Assembly (NCBI GenBank): GCA_001779575.1
Contig: MFKM01000004.1
Location: forward strand, 1-8,677
DNA length: 8,677 bases
Origin: Candidatus Jorgensenbacteria bacterium RIFCSPLOWO2_12_FULL_42_11
GTDB lineage: Bacteria > Patescibacteriota > Minisyncoccia > UBA6257 > MFKM01
Reading direction: 5' to 3'
The notes under the pieces are model-generated. The model searched no databases. It worked only from the letters and a program-made list of their open reading frames with translations, and was not told where the DNA came from. Below, piece by piece: positions 1-5,495 of this stretch (position 1 is the first letter of the stretch; each line of letters starts with the position of its first letter). Position numbers and translations under genes: made by a program.

Positions 1-474
1 GATAGTGCCCAGGCACAAGCCGCTGACAATGCGGTTCCGGGCCAGAAAATTAGACGGGAAAGCGGGTTCGTTTGGCGGATATTCGGAAATAATCGCTCCG
101 CCCAGCTCCAAAATTTGTTCGGCCAGATTTTTATTGAGACGGGGATAAATTCCGTTTAAGCCGTTGCCTAAAACCGCGATGGTCTTTCCGCGGCTTGCCA
201 GCACGCCCTCGTGGCCGGCGGTGTCAATTCCCATCGCCAGGCCGCTGACGATAATAAAACCGGCCTCGCTTAATTCTTTGGCCAAGACCTTGGCGATTAA
301 GCAGCCGCTGGGAGTGGCTTTACGAGTGCCGACAATGGCCAGGCGGGGGATTTTCTCGTCTGGCAAATCTCCCAAAACATATAAAACCGCCGGCGGGTCG
401 GGAATCTCTCTTAAAAGAGAAGGATAATCGGAATCTTTGAGGGCGATTTTTTTAATAATTTTTTTCTTGTCCAA
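1..474 (-). CDS. dprA: DNA processing protein DprA, N-terminal part (partial, cut by window edge)
   Basis: DprA binds single-stranded DNA and loads RecA onto it during natural transformation in the cytoplasm. The 158 visible residues carry the Rossmann-like core in order: YPSLLREIPDPPAVLY (17-32), VGTRKATPSG (48-57), SGLAMGIDTAGHEG (77-90), a GLNGIYP turn (105-111), ISEYPP (129-134) and the RNRIVSGL signature (146-153). The remaining C-terminal part lies beyond base 1. The only workable start is TTG at 474, because an in-frame TAA lies two codons upstream; there is no Shine-Dalgarno. Unlike most DprA proteins, which begin with a roughly 60-100 residue SAM/HhH-like domain, this one starts almost directly with the nucleotide-binding core. 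It diverges from the pilus-type gene at 503 and overlaps that gene's putative -35. Family assignment is firm from several independent motifs. Confidence 0.95.
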   Translation of the reverse strand, partial: MDKKKIIKKIALKDSDYPSLLREIPDPPAVLYVLGDLPDEKIPRLAIVGTRKATPSGCLIAKVLAKELSEAGFIIVSGLAMGIDTAGHEGVLASRGKTIAVLGNGLNGIYPRLNKNLAEQILELGGAIISEYPPNEPAFPSNFLARNRIVSGLCLGTI

Positions 475-495
475 TGATTAGTGTTCTGTTATTAT
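467..495 (+). promoter_or_regulatory. Putative extended -10 promoter for the PilO-like gene
   Basis: TGTTATTAT at 487-495 reads as an extended -10 (TG-N-TATTAT, hexamer 490-495). A TTGTCC (467-472) sits exactly 17 bp upstream and matches 4 of 6 bases of the -35 consensus; it overlaps the TTG start of dprA. Transcription would begin near 502-503, on the ATG itself, so the mRNA would be leaderless or nearly so. The same TGTTATAAT-type word precedes the kinase and receiver genes, which supports it. Confidence 0.55.
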
Positions 496-496
496 A
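491..496 (-). promoter_or_regulatory. Putative -10 element for dprA, overlapping the divergent promoter
   Basis: Read on the minus strand, bases 496 to 491 are a perfect TATAAT, overlapping the plus-strand TATTAT at 490-495. Transcription would start around 484, leaving about 10 nt before the TTG start at 474. No good -35 is visible; the best is TTGCTT (520-515 on the minus strand, 18-bp spacer, 3 of 6 matches). Confidence 0.45.
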
Positions 497-502
497 AGAG
501 TA

Positions 503-1009
503 ATGGGTAATTTTAAGCAAGGTTTGATTAAGCAGTTATTGAAGGTTTTGTTGGCGCTTTTAATTCCGGTCGGGGGCTTGATTTTTCTGGGAAGGGATAT
601 CAACAATCGGGCTGAAGCGATCAGAAAACAGCGCCAGGAGCTGGTTAACCGTTCCGAAGAATTATCATTATTCGCGAAGCTGCAAAGCCAATCAAATGAA
701 GCCGAGCCCTATTTTAATATCCTAGGAAACGTGCTTCCAATTAGAGATCGGCTTTTTGATTTTCCCAAAGAAATGGAAAGATTGGCGTCCCAGGAAGGCA
801 TTGGTTTCGGTTTTAGTTTCGGCAATGAATCGCCATCGGGCCCTGACACGGCGGGCCGGGTTGGGTTTACCATTACGACCGGCGGTTCTTTGGTTAAAAT
901 TTTCAGGTTTATCAAGGCCATGGAAGACAGCCGTTTTTTAATAGGTTTTAAAAGTTTTGATTTCGTCGGTTCGTCGTTGAGCATCGGCGGCGAGGTTTTA
1001 TTCCATTAA
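503..1009 (+). CDS. PilO-like type IV pilus assembly protein
   Basis: 168 residues in the bitopic layout of PilO, an inner-membrane alignment-complex protein of type IV pili: a short cytoplasmic N-terminus with basic residues, one membrane segment (about 11-30, ending GGLIFLG), a charged probable coiled coil (about 32-56), then an extracytoplasmic domain. The C-terminal stretch from about 120 (VGFTITTGGSLVKIFRFIKAM... followed by beta-strand-like FIGFKSFDF) matches the PilO pattern of a strand, Gly-Ser, helix with FI..ME, then a strand. Length is slightly below the usual 180-210. The ATG at 503 is preceded directly by a -10-like element and no Shine-Dalgarno. No pilM or pilN is visible; the neighbour on the same strand is a small membrane protein. 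Assignment rests on topology and this C-terminal pattern, not on an invariant catalytic motif; a generic bitopic membrane protein is the alternative. Confidence 0.62.
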   Translation: MGNFKQGLIKQLLKVLLALLIPVGGLIFLGRDINNRAEAIRKQRQELVNRSEELSLFAKLQSQSNEAEPYFNILGNVLPIRDRLFDFPKEMERLASQEGIGFGFSFGNESPSGPDTAGRVGFTITTGGSLVKIFRFIKAMEDSRFLIGFKSFDFVGSSLSIGGEVLFH

Positions 1010-1041
1010 AAAGAGCAATTACGAACCAGCGAACATTTTGT

Positions 1042-1260
1042 ATGGGCAAAGAAAAACAAGCAAAACATTATCAAGAATTGACTTTTTTGATAACCGCGGT
1101 TTTAATGTTAATTATCCTTATCGCCGGCGTATCGTGGTCATTGAGTTTTCTTTTAAAACGTCTAAATATCGTTTTGAATCCTAACGCCCTGGAACCGCCG
1201 GCCGTCATTCAGTTTAATATCAAAGAATTCAAAAAATTAGACTTGATAAAAATTCCTTAG
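1042..1260 (+). CDS. Small single-pass membrane protein of unknown function
   Basis: 72 residues: a charged N-terminus (MGKEKQAKHYQE), one strongly hydrophobic helix (about 13-36), basic KRLN at its end, then a short tail of about 30 residues with NPNALEPPAVIQFNIKEF. The positive charges flank both sides of the helix, so orientation is not obvious. It begins 32 nt after the PilO-like gene with no promoter or Shine-Dalgarno I can support, so it is probably cotranscribed and may be a partner of that protein; this is inference. I do not recognise a family. A proline-rich tail after a membrane anchor would suit a structural accessory subunit. The tRNA-Ile follows 8 nt after the TAG stop. Confidence 0.6.
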   Translation: MGKEKQAKHYQELTFLITAVLMLIILIAGVSWSLSFLLKRLNIVLNPNALEPPAVIQFNIKEFKKLDLIKIP

Positions 1261-1268
1261 CAATCAAC

Positions 1269-1343
1269 GGGTGTGTAGTTCAGTGGTAGAACGCTGTCCT
1301 GATAAGACAGAGGCCGGAGGTTCGATCCCTCCCACACCCACCA
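1269..1343 (+). tRNA. trnI: tRNA-Ile (anticodon GAU), CCA encoded
   Basis: A full cloverleaf can be drawn: acceptor GGGTGTG (1269-1275) with CACACCC (1333-1339), D stem GTTC/GAAC with a 7-nt loop AGTGGTA, anticodon stem CTGTC/GACAG with loop CTGATAA, a 5-nt variable region AGGCC, and T stem GGAGG/CCTCC with loop TTCGATC. Discriminator A at 1340 and a genomically encoded CCA at 1341-1343. Loop positions 34-36 read GAT, giving isoleucine for AUC/AUU codons. All stems pair perfectly. The gene starts 8 nt after an upstream stop codon and lacks a clear promoter of its own, so it is probably processed from the pilus-gene transcript. A TTTTT at 1345-1349 directly follows. Confidence 0.97.
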
Positions 1344-1378
1344 TTTTTGCCCGCGAACCGATAAACAGGGTCTTTTTG

Positions 1379-1387
1379 TGTTATAAT
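1379..1387 (+). promoter_or_regulatory. Extended -10 promoter for the histidine kinase
   Basis: TGTTATAAT is a perfect TG-N-TATAAT extended -10 (hexamer 1382-1387). No -35 match is found at 17 bp, which extended -10 promoters tolerate. Transcription would start near 1394, giving a leader of about 38 nt before the ATG at 1432. That leader is AT-rich and has no Shine-Dalgarno at normal distance. Confidence 0.6.
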
Positions 1388-1431
1388 TTGACCAAGCATA
1401 AAAAGATAATTTTATTTCGAGCTCAAACGCT

Positions 1432-3228
1432 ATGAACATCGCTCCGATTAATAAAAAACTGTGGCTTGTTTTCTTTTTGTTTTTCGTTTTGGCGCTCACT
1501 AATTTTTTCATCGTCCGCTACTTTGAAGCCGCGCAAAAAACCGACGGGGCGATTATTGACGCCGCGGGAAGAAACAGGATGCTTTCCCAGCAATTGGGAT
1601 TTTACGCCGAAAGAGTGGTTCGCGGCAACGAAGCAGTAAGGGAAACCCTTAAGAATATAATCGCCTTGCATCAGGTTTCTTTTTACGCGCTTAAAGACGG
1701 CGGCGTTGCTCCGGAAATTGCCGGTAACCGGTTTTTGCCGCCGACAATTCCGGCAATTATGCTTGTTGTTAAAAAAGCGGAGAATTTATGGCTGGAGTAT
1801 AAAGAGCATGGCGAGACTATTGTGAACGAACCTGTTTTTATCAATGGCGCGCCAAATATCGCGGTAGGCAACGCTTTGGACTTTATTGAAAAAAACGCTC
1901 CGGAAATGCTTCGGAGGAACAACGAGATGGTGAAGGCTTACGTGAAAATGAACGACGAAAAGCAAACGCGGATGGACATTGTTCTATTTATTTTGCTTAT
2001 GATTAACGTGGCGATTACCGGTTTGGGCGCTTGGTTTGCTATTTCAATCACAAAGTCGGAAGAATTAAAGGCGAAGGAAGAAGCTTTTCTGGAAAGTATC
2101 GGCGACGGGTTGGCCGTGATTGACGAAGACGGGAAAATAATCGGAATGAACAAAGTGGCAGGCGAGCTTCTCGGCATCACTCCGGCTGAATGCATAGGCA
2201 AAAGATATGACGAGGTTCTTTTCGCGAAAAACGAAAAAGGGGAAAATATATCATTAAACAATCAACCGATGCAAATCGCGCTTGCCACCGGCAAGAAAAT
2301 CTCCACCACTCTTTCTTCCGCTATTACCTACTACTATGTCCGCAAAGACGAAACGCAGTTTCCGGCCGCGATTACCGTAACGCCGGTGGTTTTAAATAAT
2401 AAAATCATCGGAGCGATTGACATTTTTCGCGATATTACGAAAGACAAAGACATTGACCAAACTAAAAGCGAATTTGTTTCTCTCGCTTCCCATCAACTTC
2501 GCGCTTTGCCGACAAGCATGAAGTGGTTTTTGGAAATGCTGCTTTCAAAAGAAATCGGGCCGTTAAACGAAAAACAAAAAGAATATTTTGAGGAGGTTTA
2601 CCAAAACAACCAGCGGATGATCGTTCTTATTGACATGTTGCTTGACGTATCGCGGATTGAGCTTGGTGTTTTTATGGCGACACCGAGCCCAACCGATGTC
2701 GCCGGCTTGGCGAAGGAAGTTCTTAAAGAATCCGAATTGCCAATACGGGCAAAAAAACTTAACGTAAAGGAAGTGCGCGCGCCTAATCTTCCTTTGATAT
2801 TCGCCGACCCGAAACTTTTGCGCATCGTTTTGCAAAACATTATTTTAAACGCCGTCAAATATACGCCGGCGGACGGCAAAATCAACATAGAAATATCATT
2901 GAAGCAAAAAGACGAAAATATCGGAGGCCGAAAAATCGGAGAAAACAGCTTGGTTGTTGTGGTGGCTGACACGGGATACGGCATTCCCAAAAATCAATAC
3001 GATAAAATTTTCACCAAATTTTTCCGCGCGGATAACATGAAAGAAAAAGACCAGGACGGCACGGGTTTGGGCCTGTATTTGGCCAAATTAATCACGAATC
3101 GCGTTCAATATGATTTGTGGTTTGAATCGGAAATAAATAAGGGAACCGTCTTTTATCTGGCCATTCCAATCAAGGATAAGGGCAAAAAAGAAGGGGCGAA
3201 AGAGCTTGCGACAGAACCCGGGAACTAA
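1432..3228 (+). CDS. Membrane histidine kinase with PilJ-type sensor and PAS domain
   Basis: 598-residue sensor kinase. Order: membrane helix 1 (about 10-30); an extracytoplasmic helical domain whose start, DAAGRNRMLSQQ (43-54), is the signature of PilJ-type N-terminal sensors of pilus/chemotaxis transducers; membrane helix 2 (about 183-206); a PAS domain (about 214-338); a HisKA dimerisation domain with phospho-acceptor His354; and a HATPase domain with N-box Asn473, DTGYGIP (513-519) and GTGLGL (543-548). The catalytic ATP site looks intact. The H-box is unusual: HQLRALPTS instead of the common HELRTPLT, so position H+1 is Gln, H+4 is Ala, and the conserved proline is shifted by one. The ligand is unknown. 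The receiver protein 37 nt downstream is the obvious partner. A weak terminator-like hairpin spans its stop codon, and the receiver gene has its own promoter. Confidence 0.93.
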   Translation: MNIAPINKKLWLVFFLFFVLALTNFFIVRYFEAAQKTDGAIIDAAGRNRMLSQQLGFYAERVVRGNEAVRETLKNIIALHQVSFYALKDGGVAPEIAGNRFLPPTIPAIMLVVKKAENLWLEYKEHGETIVNEPVFINGAPNIAVGNALDFIEKNAPEMLRRNNEMVKAYVKMNDEKQTRMDIVLFILLMINVAITGLGAWFAISITKSEELKAKEEAFLESIGDGLAVIDEDGKIIGMNKVAGELLGITPAECIGKRYDEVLFAKNEKGENISLNNQPMQIALATGKKISTTLSSAITYYYVRKDETQFPAAITVTPVVLNNKIIGAIDIFRDITKDKDIDQTKSEFVSLASHQLRALPTSMKWFLEMLLSKEIGPLNEKQKEYFEEVYQNNQRMIVLIDMLLDVSRIELGVFMATPSPTDVAGLAKEVLKESELPIRAKKLNVKEVRAPNLPLIFADPKLLRIVLQNIILNAVKYTPADGKINIEISLKQKDENIGGRKIGENSLVVVVADTGYGIPKNQYDKIFTKFFRADNMKEKDQDGTGLGLYLAKLITNRVQYDLWFESEINKGTVFYLAIPIKDKGKKEGAKELATEPGN

Positions 3229-3239
3229 ATTCCTTTTTT
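3221..3239 (+). terminator. Weak terminator-like hairpin at the end of the kinase gene
   Basis: GGAA (3221-3224) pairs with TTCC (3230-3233) around the loop CTAAA, followed by six T (3234-3239). The TAA stop codon lies in the loop. The stem is only 4 bp, 5 with a G-T pair, so termination would be partial at best. The next promoter starts about 10 nt later. Confidence 0.33.
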
Positions 3240-3249
3240 AATCATTTAG

Positions 3250-3258
3250 TGTTATAAT
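3250..3258 (+). promoter_or_regulatory. Extended -10 promoter for the receiver gene
   Basis: TGTTATAAT again, identical to the kinase promoter (hexamer 3253-3258). With the start codon at 3266, transcription would begin on or next to the A of ATG, predicting a leaderless mRNA. A GAGGA (3260-3264) precedes the ATG by 1 nt, too close to serve as a normal Shine-Dalgarno. No convincing -35 is visible. Confidence 0.6.
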
Positions 3259-3265
3259 TGAGGAC

Positions 3266-3658
3266 ATGGAAGAATCAACAAAGAAAAAAATACTTATCGT
3301 GGAGGATGAAATGTCCGAACGTAAAGCTTTGGTGGATAAATTTACGCGGGAAGGTTTTCGGGTTCTCAAGGCCCGGGACGGCGAAGAAGGGCTGGCGGTC
3401 GCTTTCAAGGAACAACCTAGCCTAATCCTTCTTGATATCGTGATGCCTAAAATGGACGGCATGACAATGCTCAAAAAACTGCGTCAGGAAAACGCGTGGG
3501 GCAAGAACGTTCCCGTCATCATCCTCACGAATTTAAATGCTGATAACGAAAAAATTAATAAAGAAATCACCGACTCCGAACCTTCATACTATTTAGTGAA
3601 ATCAAACTGGACGATAAGCGACGTGGTGGAAAAAGTCAGAGAACGGCTTTCTCGGTAG
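3266..3658 (+). CDS. CheY-like stand-alone response regulator receiver protein
   Basis: 130 residues that make a single receiver domain and nothing else. Visible landmarks: the metal-binding acidic pair Asp14/Glu15 within ILIVEDE, phospho-acceptor Asp57 in LILLDIVMPKMDG, Thr88 in VIILTN, and Lys112 in YYLVKSNW. All residues needed for phosphorylation are present. There is no DNA-binding or enzymatic output domain, so it should act by protein-protein contact, like CheY, PilG/PilH or Spo0F, or pass phosphate on. It lies 37 nt downstream of the kinase and is its likely partner. The gene has an independent extended -10 promoter placed for leaderless transcription, so receiver and kinase levels could differ. 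Confidence 0.93.
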   Translation: MEESTKKKILIVEDEMSERKALVDKFTREGFRVLKARDGEEGLAVAFKEQPSLILLDIVMPKMDGMTMLKKLRQENAWGKNVPVIILTNLNADNEKINKEITDSEPSYYLVKSNWTISDVVEKVRERLSR

Positions 3659-3668
3659 CGCCGATTTT
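3652..3668 (+). terminator. Very weak terminator-like hairpin at the end of the receiver gene
   Basis: TCGG (3652-3655) pairs with CCGA (3661-3664) around a 5-nt loop containing the TAG stop, followed by TTTT. It has the same form as the element at the kinase stop: a 4-bp stem, a 5-nt loop holding the stop codon, and a T-run. On its own it would be dismissed; it is listed because of that parallel. Confidence 0.2.
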
Positions 3669-3683
3669 CAAAATAAAGCATTA

Positions 3684-4175
3684 ATGATTCTCGCCGCCCA
3701 TATTGTTTTTGCCAGCGCCGTCAGCGCTTCGGCTCGTTTTTCTTTGCCCGGGGCTTTTTTGTTCGGTTTGGTTTCCCATCATCTGCTGGATTTCATTCCG
3801 CATTTTGACGCCGGTTCTTTCTGGCCGATAGAAGAACTGAAAGCGGGGACGATATCGGCCCGCGTCCGGATTTTAATCTTTCTGGATATTTTAGCGTCTT
3901 TGGTTTTTCTCGTTTGGTGTTTTTGGTGGCTGAAAGCGGGTTTTTTTATTTTATTCTGGGCGAGTTTGGGCGCCGCTTTGCCGGATCTTGTTGTTACCGG
4001 TTTCCCGTTTCTCGTTCCCCGATTAAGGAATCGGCCGATTTTAAAACGTTACGAAAAATTCCATTATATTTTTTTCCGGCAATCTCGGCCTGTTTCGCTT
4101 CAAAGATATCGGATTTTTGGCAATTTGAGCACTTTGTTCATAATCGGATTTTCTTTATGGCTGTTGCTTAAATAA
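3684..4175 (+). CDS. Multi-pass membrane protein with His/Asp motifs, function unknown
   Basis: 163 residues, strongly hydrophobic. A first segment with His6 leads into SHHLLDFIPHFD (31-42), which contains His32, His33, Asp36, His40 and Asp42. Further membrane helices lie at about 63-83 and 85-106, with LPDL (99-102) at the end of the second, then KFHYIF (His127) and a last helix at about 147-162. An early H..HD cluster, a later PD motif and a further His near a membrane resemble YdjM/LexA-regulated-type membrane-bound putative hydrolases, but the spacing is not close enough for me to assign that family. It starts 25 nt after the receiver gene, without a recognisable Shine-Dalgarno, and is followed 4 nt later by another membrane protein gene, so the two are probably cotranscribed. 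Confidence 0.72.
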   Translation: MILAAHIVFASAVSASARFSLPGAFLFGLVSHHLLDFIPHFDAGSFWPIEELKAGTISARVRILIFLDILASLVFLVWCFWWLKAGFFILFWASLGAALPDLVVTGFPFLVPRLRNRPILKRYEKFHYIFFRQSRPVSLQRYRIFGNLSTLFIIGFSLWLLLK

Positions 4176-4179
4176 ATAT

Positions 4180-4620
4180 ATGAAAAAATTAAACACTCGT
4201 TATTTTTTTCTTTTTATTATTATTTCTTTCGCGCTTCAGATTGTATGGGAAAATCTTCAAGCACCGCTTTACGCCGGGTTTGTTTCTTTTTCCGGTCATT
4301 TTCCCATGTGTTTTTGGGCCGCGATCGGAGATGTTATCATTAGCGTAGGAGTATTGCTTTTTGTAATCTTGCTGAAACAGGCATCGCCGATGAAATTCAA
4401 TAAAAACGATTTCATTGCTTTGGCCATAATCGGCTTTGTCATCGCGGTTGCCATAGAACAAAACGCTTTGCTTGCGGGGAAATGGGGCTACAACAGCGCG
4501 ATGCCGCTCGCGCCTTATTTTCGGGTCGGGTTGGCTCCGGTATCGCAGATGACGCTTTTACTCCCGCTTTCTTTTTACCTCGCGCAAAAATTAGCCGGGC
4601 TAAAAAAATCTAAACAATAA
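4180..4620 (+). CDS. Four-helix membrane protein, function unknown
   Basis: 146 residues with four predicted membrane helices (about 8-27, 46-66, 76-98, 115-138). Polar and aromatic residues sit in or beside the helices in a pattern that looks functional: W23-E24 with P29 and Y31, D51, E93, then KWGYNSAMP (101-109) and GLAPVSQ (117-123). A basic tail (KKSKQ) ends the protein. The buried acidic residues and the W-G-Y/MP loop suggest a membrane enzyme or transporter-like fold, but I do not recognise it. It begins 4 nt after the preceding membrane protein and ends 7 nt before transaldolase. The leader is pure A/T with no Shine-Dalgarno, so expression probably depends on upstream transcription. 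Confidence 0.72.
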   Translation: MKKLNTRYFFLFIIISFALQIVWENLQAPLYAGFVSFSGHFPMCFWAAIGDVIISVGVLLFVILLKQASPMKFNKNDFIALAIIGFVIAVAIEQNALLAGKWGYNSAMPLAPYFRVGLAPVSQMTLLLPLSFYLAQKLAGLKKSKQ

Positions 4621-4627
4621 AATCTGT

Positions 4628-5491
4628 ATGAAGCCGCGAAATCTCAAAACAAAAATATTTTTAGACGGGGGAGATTCCCAAGAAACGCGGAAAATTATTG
4701 AAATTTTGGGATTTTTGGACGGGCAAACCACCAATCCCACTTTGGTTTCCAAAAATCCCGAAGCGCAAGCCAAATTGGCCAGGGGTGAAAAATTTTCCTC
4801 GGAGGAAATATACGGATTTTACCGCGAAGTAATTGAAAAAATCGCCGTTCTTGTTCCGGAAGGGTCGGTTTCCATTGAGGTTTACGCCGACCAATCAACG
4901 AAAATGGACGAAATGTTTTCTTGGGGCAAAGAAATGTTTTCTTGGATCCCTAACGCCCATATAAAATTTCCCATAACCCAAGAAGGTTTGGGCGCGGCCG
5001 AGAAAGCCGTTAAAGAAGGGATGCGCGTCAATCTGACTCTTTGTTTTTCGCAGGAACAGGCGGCGGCTGTTTACGCGGCAACCATGGGCGCTAAAAAAGG
5101 CCAGGTTTTTATTTCGCCGTTCGTGGGGCGGCTTGACGACAAGGGCGAAAACGGCATGGATTTGATAAAAAACATAATTGAAATGTACGGCCAGGGGGAC
5201 GGGCACGTTGAAGTTTTGACAGCCAGCGTCAGAAATTTAGACCATTTTTCATACGCTTTGCGGCTTGGTTCCGATATTGTCACCGCTCCTTCAAAAATTC
5301 TTAAAGAATGGGTTGAAAAAAGCATGTTTTTGCCGGATAATAACTTTGTCTACGATGCCGGAAAATTTAAGCCTATTTCTTATCAGGCAATCGGTTTAAA
5401 TAAAAAATGGCGGGAGTATGATTTTTATCATGAATTGACGGATGACGGGATTAGAAAATTTTCCGAAGATTGGAATAGACTGATCAAATAA
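4628..5491 (+). CDS. tal: Transaldolase
   Basis: Transaldolase moves a dihydroxyacetone unit between sugar phosphates (sedoheptulose-7-P plus glyceraldehyde-3-P to erythrose-4-P plus fructose-6-P) in the non-oxidative pentose phosphate pathway, in the cytoplasm. Evidence: IFLD (10-13) with the conserved Asp13, GQTTNPTLV (32-40), the Schiff-base lysine Lys113 in HIKFPIT, NLTLCFSQEQA with the strand after it, and ISPFVGRLDD. At 287 residues it is longer than fructose-6-phosphate aldolase (about 220) and shorter than classical TalB (about 316). The extra C-terminal block (WREYDFYHELTDDGIRKF) is of the kind seen in transaldolases rather than in FSA. It lies 4 nt before PGI/PMI, which shares the substrate fructose-6-P, so the pair is a metabolic unit. 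An FSA-like aldolase activity is the main alternative. Confidence 0.92.
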   Translation: MKPRNLKTKIFLDGGDSQETRKIIEILGFLDGQTTNPTLVSKNPEAQAKLARGEKFSSEEIYGFYREVIEKIAVLVPEGSVSIEVYADQSTKMDEMFSWGKEMFSWIPNAHIKFPITQEGLGAAEKAVKEGMRVNLTLCFSQEQAAAVYAATMGAKKGQVFISPFVGRLDDKGENGMDLIKNIIEMYGQGDGHVEVLTASVRNLDHFSYALRLGSDIVTAPSKILKEWVEKSMFLPDNNFVYDAGKFKPISYQAIGLNKKWREYDFYHELTDDGIRKFSEDWNRLIK

Positions 5492-5495
5492 AAAT

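Noticed and set aside
164..427. Open frame on the plus strand inside the dprA region
   Set aside because: It lies fully antisense to dprA, whose minus-strand translation carries several conserved motifs. The plus-strand product shows no domain.
1344..1380. Intrinsic terminator after tRNA-Ile
   Set aside because: There is a TTTTT directly after CCA, but no separate GC stem other than the tRNA's own arms precedes it.
1257..1511. Minus-strand frame ending in a GSNLRPLSYQDS-type sequence
   Set aside because: This is the familiar spurious translation of the reverse complement of a tRNA gene (tRNA-Ile 1269-1343) running on into the antisense of the kinase.
4628..5491. Fructose-6-phosphate aldolase instead of transaldolase
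   Set aside because: The core motifs are shared, but the length of 287 residues and the C-terminal HELTDDGIRKF block fit transaldolase better.
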